DNA of 64,000 nucleotides from Hypholoma sublateritium FD-334 SS-4 (taxonomy: Eukaryota; Basidiomycota; Agaricomycetes; Agaricales; Strophariaceae): the NCBI GenBank assembly GCA_000827495.1, contig KN817634.1:22883-86882 (forward strand), read 5' to 3'. Below, one piece after another: positions 1 through 10,700 of the stretch (positions are counted from its first letter, which is position 1; each line of letters starts with the position of its first letter). Made by a program: the position numbers and the translations under genes. Under the pieces are notes generated by a model. The model was not told the DNA's origin. It saw nothing but the letters and a program-made list of their open reading frames with translations, and made no database searches.

Positions 1-135
1 GATGAGCGGTGCCGGCGATCCCCGCGCGGATTCGTCGTCGCTAACGATGAGCGGCTCCGGCGATCCCCGCGCGGATTCGTCGTCGCTGACGATGAGCGGC
101 TCCGGCGAACCCCGCATGGACTCGTCGGCATTGAG
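1..135. repeat. 45-bp coding tandem repeat, three units
   Basis: Three 45-bp units lie at 1-45, 46-90 and 91-135. Units 1 and 2 differ at only two positions and unit 3 is more diverged; a weak fourth match begins at 136. The unit length is a multiple of three, so the minus-strand frame stays open. Confidence 0.9.
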
Positions 136-504
136 CATGAGTGGTTGCTGCGATATACGTATTGACACATCGCCCACGGTCATTGGCGTGCCCTCTGCAT
201 CCCATGTCTCGGTACTTTGCGCCCAAACGTACGATTCGCCCTGTGTATCAGTGCGCAGGAGAGTGGGTTTGATGATCATGAGAGGTGGCGTTGCGAGTAC
301 GTTGTCACTGGAATGCGAAGCCAGGAATGTCCGACCATGGGAGGATAAATCGCCGCTGGAAAGTGGTGTCGAGGTCCCGCGGTGCACATCTAGCACCTGT
401 TGAATGTCTGCGGGCGCCACTGGCAGGGAGACTGTATTTCGCTTTCCAGCATCCCTAGGAAGTAGTCTGTGCCTAGCCATCCGGGTAGACTTCATTTTGC
501 CCAT
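1..504 (-). CDS. Partial gene with tandem SIM-like acidic repeats (3' end outside window)
   Basis: An open frame runs on the minus strand from an ATG at 504 to the window edge without a stop (168 codons seen). The N-terminus is basic (MGKMKSTRMARHRLLPRD), the middle is Ser/Thr-rich, and the last 45 visible residues are three units of a 15-residue repeat built on PEPLIVSDDESARGS. Each unit joins a hydrophobic patch (LIV) to Ser and acidic residues, which is the consensus form of a SUMO-interacting motif; that role is inference. The plus strand is also open here but only mirrors the repeat. The gene lies head-to-head with the gene starting at 766, with about 260 bp between the starts. The family is not recognised. 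The start could instead be Met4 or Met9. Confidence 0.6.
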   Translation of the reverse strand, partial: MGKMKSTRMARHRLLPRDAGKRNTVSLPVAPADIQQVLDVHRGTSTPLSSGDLSSHGRTFLASHSSDNVLATPPLMIIKPTLLRTDTQGESYVWAQSTETWDAEGTPMTVGDVSIRISQQPLMLNADESMRGSPEPLIVSDDESARGSPEPLIVSDDESARGSPAPLI

Positions 505-765
505 GGAAGAACTGTAATTGATTTAAAAAACGTCAATTTGTAACAGACGATTGAGAAAATGAAGAAATACACACGGTAGTTGAAAATGTTCAAACCAAAG
601 AATGGAACGGCCATTGACAGATGGCGGTTTCCATCACGTGCCCTTTTTGCGTATGTGAACATTTGGTGAACATGAATATTAATATGTTGGAGAAACGCGT
701 AGTCCCTTCCCCGTCACAAAGCAGCTCACCGTCCACTGCTCCGAAATACCGCCAATAACCACGAA

Positions 766-3689
766 ATGGCTGAAACTCTTGAAATTGGACGTGCAATGTC
801 CGCCCACTGGGAACGCTGGGCAATGCAGCTATACGAAGGAAGTGAAACAGCGTACTCGGACCAGCACGACGAGTTTTATAGCCTTTTGGTGCGTGATTTG
901 AATCTTCAGCATAGATTATAACTAATATTTACCACAGGAAGATGTCAAGAAAGCCCTTATACAGTTCCCCAAGACTAAAAGTGAAGGGTACGACCTTGCC
1001 GACTACTTCAAGAACGAGTGGAAGCCCCACAACGGCGGCAACGAAATACGGTACAAACGTTTTAGTGCGCTGATCAAGGCGTACCGCAAGGTCAAGGCTG
1101 GGATTCCTGCCAAGCCGCAGGCAGGGGGAGCAACTACCCCCGGTCATGAAGGTCCAACTGCGCCGGCGGGCAAGCCACAATCAATACCGATACAAGCCGC
1201 GATCGGCTGTCCGCCTGAGGCCGGACACCGGACGGCCTTCAACAGTGCAGATAAAGGGAAAGGGCGCATGATGGACGTAGATGGGCCGCAGCATCATCGG
1301 GCGGGGCATCCATCATATCCTGTGCGGCTTCCCCGCCTCACCTTTTCCGATAACAGCTCGCAACGCACGGTCCCTCCCACGGCGGCAAACCATGGCTTGG
1401 AATCCCAAGGAGCCACCATCGCCCCGGGCGGTGCCGTGGAGACCCCCCGGCTCCGTTCTCCACCCCCCGAAAAACACACAGAATCGAAAAGTGTGCTAGA
1501 CCCTGTGCCACCCCACGAAGAATTGCGGCGGACACGCATGGCGGATGCCGCGGTAAGGCCGGGCGCATTTGGCATTGCGCAAACGAGTTTTTCCACCTTT
1601 CCCAACAACAGCTCCCGCCACATGGTCCCTGCAGCAGCGGCAGACCATTTCTTGAAGTGCCCAGGCGGCACTGAGCAGATTCCATGGGTTGCACCGCCTG
1701 AAGCTGTGCAACACCGGGCGGCACCACCTGCCGCGCCTGAGCACCTCTGTCCACCAGAGCGGAAGGACCCCATCGCCCCTGGTGGTACAATGGAGACTCC
1801 CCGGCTCCGTTCTCCGCTTTCCGAAAACCACCGTGCAGAATCGAAGACTGTGCCGCTACATGGAGAACTTCTACCGACCGGCATGATGGATCACGGAGCG
1901 GGCCCGAGCGGACTTGACATTGCGCAGGAGGGTGCAGGCACCGTCAAGAAACGTCAGCGCAAGGCTCTGAAAACGCCAGTAATCGTTCTCCCCAGCAAAA
2001 GCGAGCACGAGTACAGCGCATACCAGCCATCTGAACCCCAGCCGGTGCCTGAGGAAGAAAAGGCCACATTGCAAAGAGGCCGCGACCGAGCTATGAAACA
2101 GGAGGCAGAATCGAACGCAGGCTGGACAAAAGTCGAAGATCAATGCACAATGTGCATTCAGGCCGGAGTAGACTGCTTGCGGGTGGTTACGGGCAAGAAG
2201 AGGAGTGGGCGGGATTTGGCATGTCAGGAGTGCANAAACACGAAGAAGAAATGTCGCCGTCCCGCTGAGTTGGCGCTCGTTGGTGGTGGGATGGACTTGT
2301 CGACCGGACTCGGAGAACTAGCGACTTACTTTGAAACCGCCACCTCAAGCGGTTTTCCGGTGCCTGGCTCTGCCGTCGAAGATGACGTTATACCTGAAAC
2401 CGTTGGGGAGCTTCTGGTGGCCGTTCTCTCGACGCTACGCTCTGTCAAGGAAGAGCAGCTTACGGTCAGAGAAGATATCCGAGAGCTCTCAGTGTTCCTC
2501 AACGCAGAATCGATCCAGAGGCAGCAGGATGAGACCAGGCATTCTGCAGGCCTTCAAAGTTTCGCTGCCGAGCCCCACGCGCTGCAGGTGATCACGCCTT
2601 TTCATCAATATTTGCAGGACTTGGGCAAGGTGGTCGCTAACACCGTCGAGGAAGTAGCCGAGCTTCGAACTCGGATTGAAAATCAGGTTGACGAAGCGAC
2701 CAGAGGAATTGACAGGCGCATGGACAGGGTGACAGACGACTTTCGTGCCGGAATGGAAGATATGGTCGGTGAGTTTAAGAGCTGGGTAAGTTTCTTTCTT
2801 CATAATATTATTAGTACACTAACCATTTCAAAAGATTGACAAACTGCCGGTGACCTCAGCTCACCGCNGGGACATTTCCAGTGCGGCCGTTGTTCACCGG
2901 GCGGCCCCACCGTTCATTTTTGGAGCCCCNGACCTGCCGATCGGCCCCCTGACCCTTAAGGTGCCGGAGGGTAACGTCTTTGCTCCAGCGCAGCCCGCGG
3001 AGATCGGCCCCGCACCACCGAAGGAAATCGAATGCGGCACGGGTCCGCAGAGTTTACAAGGCCTCGCGGCACCGCACGGCAATGCCATCCCTGGTGGCCC
3101 CGCTCCAGCGGGGCCGGCGGAGTTGGCACTCTCATCAGACAAACAGGACATCGCACTGCAGGGCCAGTCCGTCCCAGAACCGGCGGACGTACAATCCCGT
3201 AGCACTCCGCCACCTTTGGAGGTACAAGGTTCACCCCCTTCCACACCGAAGAAGATGAATGTCGACCAGGTGGAGAATTTTGGTACANCGGACAGCCCAC
3301 TTACGTCCCAAACACAGNCAGCTNACGAGCAAGATGGAGTGGACGTTTTGGATGGNNTCGCCCNGGAAGNGAAGGAACCTGTTNTANNGGNAATTGGCCT
3401 TCATACACGCTCACGCCGCCCCCTTCCGAATGAATCAGCAAGCGAAAGTGATCGTGATGCAGAGGGAAAAGAAGAAAAGGTGGAAATGGACGACCTTGAA
3501 GCTGCAGGCGACGGTGCGCGCAAGCGTAAGGCAAAGACAGAAGTTTCCAATGCAAGAAAGCCCNTGACCAAACGAACGAAAGTCTCTGCAAAGCCAGATG
3601 TAAAGAAACCTGCAGTTCCGAAGGCTGCTCCGACAGCAGGAGGATCCAAGGCCAAGAAGCCCGCCGGAAATTCTCGGGGTGGCAAGTAA
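766..3689 (+). CDS. Large hypothetical protein with Cys cluster and coiled coil (three exons)
   Basis: Exons 766-888, 938-2785 and 2835-3689 are all phase 0 with 49-nt GT..AG introns; together they give 941 residues. Residues 1-100 look folded (Trp/Tyr-rich). Residues about 130-370 are Pro-rich and hold an internal duplication. Residues about 438-476 hold a CTMCIQAGVDC...ACQEC...KKKC cluster that resembles the six-Cys DNA-binding pattern of fungal Zn clusters, but with longer spacing. Heptad-like helices follow at about 540-657. The C-terminus is Pro-rich, then Lys-rich (SKAKKPAGNSRGGK), like a nuclear targeting tail. About a dozen n bases lie at 2235 and from 2867 to 3564. I recognise the style (an expanded mushroom gene family, often next to similar genes) but no named family. 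A DNA-binding or chromatin role is inference. Confidence 0.7.
1337..1927 (+). repeat. Internal duplication inside the 766-3689 gene
   Basis: Two in-frame blocks match. The first (about 1337-1580) contains NNSSQ-like, IAPGGAVETPRLRSP and FGIAQ segments. The second (about 1589-1927) contains PNNSSR, IAPGGTMETPRLRSP and LDIAQ. A further Pro/Ala-rich stretch is inserted in the second copy. Confidence 0.7.
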
Positions 3690-4101
3690 ATGCAGCCTGG
3701 TATCTCACCTGTTTATGTACTTATCTCATACTCGTTTGCTTGGTGAGCAGCCCCCCTTTTTTTCTTGAAGGCTGCATACCTTTGAAACACGATTTGGAAT
3801 ATATTCCTCCGATGTCAGCAGTAGTTTTGAAGCAGTTGCATGTTCATGACTCGTCAGGTAATAATTTGAGTCCAGGCTGCCGTTAGCGACAAGGGAAGAC
3901 ACTAATGCGATCGGTATACCCAGCATGATCTAGCCATAATTTTCCTCCTTGCGCTACTGCCGTCAGGTGCGTCATCTTCTACCCGTTTGCTCTCCATGCA
4001 CATATTTATTCAGATCTGCATTCCTGTCCCGCGCCGTCGCATACGTAATCATCTCTACCGGCAGCAGCTTTTCCTCGCTCTCAGCTGCTCCTACACCAGC
4101 G
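3690..4101. other. Intergenic, no gene seen
   Basis: Downstream flank of the 766-3689 gene. I see only short chance frames. A pyrimidine-rich stretch lies near 3750-3770. Confidence 0.5.
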
Positions 4102-4335
4102 CTACTGCAGGCGCCTGGGGCGCGGTGAATGCGCACTCTCCCCCGCGATCGGAGGCAGCGGCTGGAATTCCTTAGGCGTATCTTCGGTCTCGATCACCCG
4201 GCGGAAGGTGGCGTTCCTCAGAGAATAGATCCAGATCAATGTACGCCAACGCTTCCTGGGTGCTTGGGGCACAAATTCGTGGAAATGGAAGTTTTGTAAC
4301 CCTCGCAAAAATCCGTGATGTCGATGCTCAACGCT
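4102..4335 (-). pseudogene. Possible exon remnant
   Basis: The minus strand carries an open stretch of about 75 codons with protein-like composition, including FLRGLQNFHFHEFVPQAPRK and LIWIYSLRNATFRRVIE. It has a stop upstream and no clear splice sites or partner exons, so it is probably a fragment of a lost gene. The family is not recognised. Confidence 0.3.
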
Positions 4336-4521
4336 CAGCGCTCAGCCATCGACGCCTCGTGTGCCCGCATGTTGCCTCAACACTTCGATAGCAAGCATCT
4401 AAGACGAAACCTTGACTCATCTGCATCCATCCACAGGTTGTTCGTCGGAAATCGCCTTCGGCACATAACTGACACTTACTCTGTAATACGCTCCAAGAAA
4501 AACTACAGCGAATTTCAGTGA

Positions 4522-5780
4522 CATCGTTACCATTGCAATAGTACCATTGGGTTATGCTAGAATTTACGGGAAAGATTAGATCCCTGATCGCAGGCAGATT
4601 TGTCGATATCAAATACATGTCACACAGATTTTGTTACTTTCAAGTTCGCCCCATGCTTCGAGACGGCTGAGATCAACTCAGTTTGTGTTTTGATTACTGC
4701 ACTTGCGGACCGCGCTAGACAAAATCATTAATGTAATGCAGTTGGTACCGCTGCAATTGTGACCGTAAACAAAAGGAGGAACCTATAGAGGTATGTTGTT
4801 GGTATGTTGTTCTTGTAATATGTTTGCATGTTGTCCATCTCACTGGCGGCGAGTATCGCGTAATTACGCTCTCGCCTTGTACGGGCTCAGAAATGGGGGG
4901 TCAGGCACTCTCAGTCCGCTGGTTCTAAGGCGTCATACTCTTTCCGTATTGTACTTCGTCTCGGGCTGCGTCGTCAGAGTAAGAACAGTGGTGGCAAAAG
5001 CACGCTCGACTTATTCATGTACTTACTAAGTAACTGCAAAGAACGGCTCAGCTGCACACCGCGTATATCTTTCCACTCCACCTCGCACACGCACTTCCAA
5101 GTTCCACCCGTTGTACGTCGCGGGCGAACTCGCCTGTGTCGCCCCCGCTATTGCGATTTGCTTGTGACGGCTGTGGTATAGTTGGCATCCATATCGTCTG
5201 CGAAATGCCCACATATCTTGTGAATCATCCGTAAGAGACTCATCATATATCTTGGTGCCGTGCATGAAGCTGTCGATGCCTACGATGAATTGGAGAGCTC
5301 ACATTTTGACGCTGGGGGCTTAAGGGGCAAGTTGCGACGAAGATTGTCTTGATTTGAACCACCGACGATGAGTGCGCGGGATTTTCCTGCAGTCCACCCG
5401 ACCACGACTGCGATTATGAAGCCGTAGAACTCATGATCAGCGGCCAAACATACGGACTTCATATTTAGCAAGATTATATTTCTAGCTTTGTCTTGCATCT
5501 GTTATGAAAGCCCTTTTTTGCTGTGGTGCATAGATCTGATGTCGATGAGAGAGTATGAATGCGGAAGTGAGCTCATGTTCGACTCACTTAAGCGGTTGCA
5601 GCCTGTAATGGCAAAGGCTTCAAAGCTTCAAGTTTGATTCTAGCGTCGTGCACTGGCGTATCCCATTTCTTGCGCACGACCATAGGCATATAATTAGCAA
5701 TATTTTCAGACGTAAAATACCATATTCTGGATTGTTACGGAGGATTCAGAAGAAGCCTTCGACTTGAACGGCCTCCTTTC
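4522..5780. other. Intergenic with weak minus-strand frames
   Basis: No gene can be supported. Two adjacent minus-strand frames (5280-5498 and 5026-5265) have mildly protein-like sequence (for example GWNLEVRVRGGVERY), but they have no joining splice sites or recognisable domain. Confidence 0.4.
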
Positions 5781-6147
5781 TCAAGCCATCGATCTATGGA
5801 GTGATTGATTCATGATTACTAGTTGAGTGCTCATAGAACCCACCAAAAGCTCAATGTTACGAACGGTATCAGACACCTCTTGTATGCGAGCTCGGGGACA
5901 TGGTCGAAGGATATTTGTTGTGGCCTGTTGAGACTGCTTGAACTCTTGAATCATGGCTTCGCGTTCTTGCTCGTCGAGGCTTTCATATTCCTCCTTGCAT
6001 GTGTTCCAAAATTTGAGGAGGTGCATAGATTGCTTCTCTGGCTAACGACAAAGTGATACGAAATATTCTACACCTAGTTAAATATATAACATACCGCCTG
6101 CATGGCGACAAACGCGTTCTTCGGGTTAACCTTCTCGTGGTGGTCAA
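5781..6147 (-). pseudogene. Remnant of a mushroom-type repetitive gene family
   Basis: Two minus-strand exons join in phase across a 53-nt GT..AG intron (6094-6042). The upstream piece reads VNPKNAFVAMQA. The downstream piece (6041-5781) is a charged helix (EEYESLDEQEREAMIQEF) followed by RIQEVSDTVRNIELL and a stop. From family knowledge this matches the layout of a repetitive Agaricomycete protein with a short HMG-like NAF/W segment and an RI.(D/E)V..T...IE.. segment. A TGA lies just upstream in frame and no start fits, so the gene is truncated at its 5' end. Confidence 0.4.
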
Positions 6148-6344
6148 TTGATAATCATACGAGCACCACTGTGAAAAAAAAATAGAAATCATATGAAGCC
6201 ATGTATAGAGAGCTTGCGGTAGCACAAGAATTCCGGAAATGCTTTGAGATTTCGAAGATCACTGCAGTTCAAACCATGCAACATATATATTTGGAATGGT
6301 AGTATGAAAGGAATGACTATACTACCAATGTCACATTCAAATAG

Positions 6345-7975
6345 CTACTCATCAAGTGCATCAGATAGGATCGCCTGCACGATCTCAAGGACCACATCTT
6401 TGGGGACACCAGCCGAGGCAAGTTCTACAGAAAATTTGTCCGACTTAACGGAGACATACTTGAGAATCAGGATGACCTGCTCCTTCAGATTTGAGATGCC
6501 GTGGCTCTTCAAGATATGCTCAAGGACAAAAGCACTCATGGAGAGAGGGCCCGGGGAATTGATATCACTGACAGCCCGCGTAGCAGCCTGTGGCGGCGGC
6601 GAAGTTACTTTTGCCGATTGGGCGGTACGTCGTGACGAACCAGAAGGAGAATTTGGCTCAGGAGTGTGAAAACGCGAAGATGGGTGTTGTCTTTCTGAAC
6701 GTAAGGTGACAAATGGGGAAGTTGGAGTATCCAAATGTACGAACGGAGAACCTGTCTGAGAAACAGGTGGCGTGGCTGGGGTACGCGGAACAGGTTTCCG
6801 CGGAGACTTCCCCAGGGAGCGATTGCTAGGCGGTGTTGCCGAAGGAGCTGCTGGAAGCGATTCAAATTGCAACATGCGCTCAAGCATGGAAATGCGGCTC
6901 CTTGCTTCCTGTCGTTCGAGCTCAAGGGCAGAGACCTGGGAGGCAAGTATTTCAACCTGGTGCGTAAGACTGTTGACTTCAGAAGAAAGGGTGGAAATGT
7001 GTTCTTGATACTCCTGGTAAGCAAGGCCAGCCATCACTTCACCATCATATTCTTCAAAAAAATAATCTGTGGAGGCCTGAGACTGCTGAGTGGCGAAGAT
7101 TGCCGGGGTAGGAGGTGGAGGAGCAGGAGCAGGCGGAGGGGCAGATGGAAGAGCAGGAGCAGGAGGAGCGGCAGCCAGAGTAGAAATGACAGGTTGTCCT
7201 CTAAATAGGTAGCGAGCCGTCCCAAGTTCAGGCGCAGGGACATCCAACATGGGAGCATTAGCAGGTGGGACTGGATGAGTTGAAACAAAATTCCAGCCCA
7301 AACAATTTCGTGCACGGTTGTTCCAGTCCTCCACTGTTTCAACACCTATGTTTACAATGAAGTCTTGCGCTATGCGCAGGAGAGCAGGGCGAACATTGGG
7401 ATGCTGAGCGATAAAAGCTGGAGGAAAGTAAACCTCAGCCTTCATGTACTGCGGTTGGCGGGGGGACCCAGGAACTATGGTAGGCTTGGCATGTAGTATG
7501 AGCGTCGTTCCACCGCCTGCCCGGTCCAAGAGTGTAGCCTAGCATAGTACGCACAAAGTAAGTACTGCACGGCTAATTAAAAAACCAGTAGACTTACGAG
7601 GTCGAACATCAGGTCTTGAACATCCTGAAGCAGCTGCTTCTGGTGCATTCTTTTGGTCCTGTCGTTGCCGCAGACCCGGTGTAAGTCCATGTATTCCGGG
7701 TGGAATTGATCGTGCGCGACCTGGAAGTGTTGACCATCTCGGTGAAGTCCCGCGGCGAACCAAGCCAAGTCCGAGGCTTGAAAGGATTTTTGGTGCTGTT
7801 GAAAGAACCCGGGGAGATGGGCGTGGAGTCCAAGATGACGCCGTAAATGCAGCAGCCCGATAGGGTGGAACTTGAGTGATGGAAGAGGCGTTATTGGAAG
7901 GTGATTTGCGCCAAGTGGATCCGGAATTGAGACATCCGGGACAGGCCATGGGTGGCTGGTTGAGGAGGAAACCAT
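6345..7975 (-). CDS. Hypothetical coiled-coil protein (two exons)
   Basis: Exon 1 (7975-7598) and exon 2 (7538-6345) join in phase 0 across a 59-nt intron, giving 523 residues from the ATG at 7975. Residues 1-240 are folded-looking, with His/Leu-rich segments (GLLHLRRHLGLHAHLPGFF) and a Trp-containing WNNRARNCLGW. Residues about 250-272 are Pro/Ala-rich, and residues 300-352 form a clear coiled coil (HISTLSSEVNSLTHQVEILA). A Ser/Pro-rich linker leads to a helical C-terminal tail ending DALDE. The order of folded N-terminus, Pro-rich hinge and coiled coil resembles the genes at 766 and 54256. No catalytic motif is seen and the family is not recognised. Confidence 0.7.
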
Positions 7976-8099
7976 AGACGCAGTGGGGACTCACTTGGGA
8001 TACTGGTATTAGGAATGGTTTTTATGGGACAAGTCGTGCTCGTTTGAGAAATGTGATCGATGTGATCCCTGAACCTGTGAGTACGGTGCACGAGCCTTA

Positions 8100-8303
8100 T
8101 CAGCCTGAGGTAACTTCTGAGAGCAAAGTCAACCGCCCAATATCCGCAAGCTGTCCCGCGCCCCTTCGGGCATCTTGATACTGTGAGGGAAGCATATATG
8201 CCAGAAGCCGCGTGGTTTCAATGTTGAGGCGGGGGATCTCTTCTTCCGCGCGTCGTATGCCAAAGTATAATTTGGAATCTTCGCGACAAGAAGGATCTGC
8301 CAA
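8100..8303 (-). pseudogene. Fragment with KDZ-associated C-terminal helix pattern
   Basis: An open minus-strand stretch contains IRRAEEEIPRLNIETTRLL. This is like the arginine-rich helix found near the ends of KDZ-type transposon proteins and their relatives in mushrooms. No start, splice partner or catalytic core is present. The assignment rests on a short motif. Confidence 0.3.
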
Positions 8304-8501
8304 TGGAAGAGAACTTATGTCTCCATTTCTGAAACCTTCTTGGCAAATCCTATTTATTTGTAAGACTTCTTTCGGGCTTCTTCTACGTGTAAGTTCTAGT
8401 GTACATGTACAATCAAATTCAACTGGTCGACAAGCAACAGCGGCAGGAGACTAAGGACAGCATCACAGCCAAGGATCTGTCTTGAGTAGATGGGAATTAG
8501 G

Positions 8502-8527
8502 CACTTAGTACTTAGTACTTAGTACTT
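8502..8527. repeat. 7-bp microsatellite (ACTTAGT)n
   Basis: Between three and four perfect copies of ACTTAGT lie in the flank upstream of the 8789 gene. Confidence 0.85.
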
Positions 8528-8788
8528 ATCGATTATCGTTCAAGTTCGTGCATATAGGAAATCGGTGATCGTCCCCTCTAAAAAGGAAGTCGATTTCCTC
8601 TTTTAGTTGAGCCCATTTACGGGGCTACCTTTGTTATGTAATAATATGACTAATCATTGCTATACCCAAACTTTATCCAGTAACTCCTTGAGAAAGGTGG
8701 CCTGCCAGTGTCGCAAATCTCCGTGAACATCGCGCCAGAAGAAAGAATAAAAGATAAACGAGGTTCTTCCGAATCTCCTTTGTTGAAC

Positions 8789-9309
8789 ATGGATCATGTC
8801 CAACTTACTCGCCCAGCTCTTTCCCTCAATCACGTTCGTATTTTTTCCCGCTCACCATAAAAAGACCAAGTTTGCGCTGACAATCACCCTCAGTTTCCGA
8901 GAGAAAAAGGCCACAATCTGGACAACATGAGCTATATTAAGGGTGCTTTCAATAACTCAAGCACAGGTATCGTCGAGACCGCCTTCCTTGTTGAGCCTCC
9001 CGGTTGGTATCCTGGTCGCCCGTACTACGTTGTCTGGAGGGGGTACACAGTCGGATTATTTCATGAAATGTAAGTTCTCATAACCCTCACCTCCCCTTTA
9101 CGCTGCTCATGAAGAGAGGTAGGGTGGAAGTCCATCGCTCCACGGATGCATTTACTTCAGCCATGTGGCACGTCTGCACAACCTGGGAGGATGCTGTTCG
9201 TGTCTGGGGCATAGTCTGTCGCGCGGGAGCTGTCGAGATCTTACGCAAGTGGCATGGGAGTACCGCCGCTTCATCTGCCGCAGTCGAGATCAAGCCTATC
9301 AACAAGTAA
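8789..9309 (+). CDS. Small viroplasmin / RNase H1 N-terminal-like protein (three exons)
   Basis: Exons 8789-8833, 8894-9069 and 9123-9309, with introns of 60 and 53 nt, give 135 residues. The start at 8789 is preferred because exon 1 joins in frame upstream of the internal ATG at 8927. The sequence PGWYPGRPYYVVWRGYTVGL followed by a helix (TWEDAVRVW) fits the small beta-beta-alpha fold of the RNase H1 N-terminal/caulimovirus viroplasmin domain: aromatic-x-VV, G-x3-G-hydrophobic-aromatic, then an alanine/aromatic helix. That fold binds RNA/DNA hybrids or dsRNA in RNase H1. No RNase H catalytic domain follows, so this is a stand-alone domain. The third exon's acceptor (9122) was chosen by frame. 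Its function in the fungus is unknown. Confidence 0.6.
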
Positions 9310-9408
9310 TGAGTAAAGCACTCTATTCAATTTGTATTCAATCAGGCTCGGCATGAATTATCGATGGAGAATATTTACAGACTCCTATGTTCCTTCGTCC
9401 TTTGCCCT

Positions 9409-10700
9409 TCAACTGTTATGATTGTTTCCCGCGCAATATTCGAGGTATGGAGATGTAAGAATTTCTCCTTCCGAGCGACGAAGAAGGCGAACATACACTG
9501 TCAGAACCTTGTGAGGGCGCAACAATGTGAACAAGATGGTCATATCGGCGAGACCTTCCTTTGCGTTCTTGTTGACGGTGCGAGTGGTATCAGCCGCGAG
9601 CTGAGCAAGGAGCTCAGCACCACTTTTGTGTTTAGGGACATTTATTTCCTTACTTCGATCCAGGGGAGGTGACAGCACGTATAAATCAGATACAGACTTA
9701 TTAGCAAAGTTTGCTACATTAGATACCGCGTCAAGCTTACTAACTGCCGAAGAAATGCTCCCAGCCGGAACGCCGTATACCTCGAAGATACCATGAAAAA
9801 TCATGTGGCGATTCAGCTGCCAAAGAAAAAGTCCATAATCAGTCGAGAATACAATTGCATGCCGAGAAGGAACTAGAAGGAAGAAGTCAACCCCCCAAAG
9901 TAAGATACGATAGGCATTCGAAGGGGTACAAGAATGCGAAATCCATTTGAAGTTGATTGCAAATTTGCCAACGTCAAGCCTTGTTCTGTCGACAACAGGT
10001 TCAGTAGTTCGGCATCGGGAATCATGGCGCGTGGCGTCCCAACTCCTGGCAATATCAAAACCATGCAGTTTTCGTTTAGTCAGGCTGCATTGTTGCCAGG
10101 AAAAGCTGGCTTACGGCCTACATGAACTCTCCCTTTCTCCCTTTGGTCATAACGGGCTGATCTCTGCGGTAGGCCTTGCCACTCTGCCAGGTCTTTCCGT
10201 CAATACCGATTCCACGCGCAAGCCATCTCGCAAAAGGAACGGTGTGATCCTAGTGTAACGCAAGCTGTTCGCCACCTTGATCTTGTAGATCAAAAATAAG
10301 CTTAGCGTCTTCACCTTACTTATCGGGGAGGACATCCTTGCGCTCGAAAACAGGTGTATCAGGTGCTGAGAACCACCGAACGATGTAAAAAAGTTGCGAA
10401 TCATGGATTCAATGTGGGAACGGCAAGCGGTCTCAGGAGGACCATAATCGCGAGTCCACTTAATGACAGTTGTGCGCGCGATCAGTAGAGCACTGGACAG
10501 AGTGCAGCTTCCTTCTCTTTCTTCTCTCGTCCACCTGCAGCGCCTGTGGCCATGGCAAGAGCTTTCTTCAGTTCAGACAACGTCTTTCTGTCATCTTCAG
10601 CTAGGGCACCTAGCAGACGAAGCTCATGGGAGCGCGCGTTGACGCCCGCGATTTCAGCTTCAGGGCAGCCAGATCGGCAGGGGGATTAGTGGTAGACACC
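9409..10700 (-). pseudogene. Histidyl-tRNA synthetase relic
   Basis: Pieces of HisRS appear in order on the minus strand. An N-terminal helix (AEIAGVNARSHELRLLG, near 10660) leads into a MATGAAGG linker. Motif 1 has WTRDYGPPE at 10441-10460. GEDAKLIFDLQDQGGE and TVPFARWLA near 10230-10290 lead to motif 2 (YRRDQPVMTKGRKGEF). PRAMIPDAELLNLLS follows near 10020, then HGIFEVYGVP, ISSAVSKLDA and NAKEGLADM down to about 9500. The pieces lie in different frames, with in-frame stops (after LPDK and after LALH). The GLDYY motif is unrecognisable and the anticodon-binding domain is absent. Intron-like gaps with proper acceptors persist, so this is a decayed genomic duplicate rather than a retrocopy. 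A functional HisRS must lie elsewhere. Confidence 0.88.

Noticed and set aside
2..403. Plus-strand open frame over the 45-bp repeats
   Set aside because: The repeat keeps both strands open. The minus-strand frame is longer, has a proper ATG and continues beyond the repeats with balanced composition.
1294..1884. Minus-strand frames opposite the 766-3689 gene
   Set aside because: These are shadows of the Pro-rich coding strand; composition is Gly/Arg/Ser-biased and no splice signals match.
5330..5400. tRNA-like T-loop (GGTTCAAATC on the minus strand)
   Set aside because: The flanking bases do not form a T-stem, and no acceptor or anticodon arm can be built.
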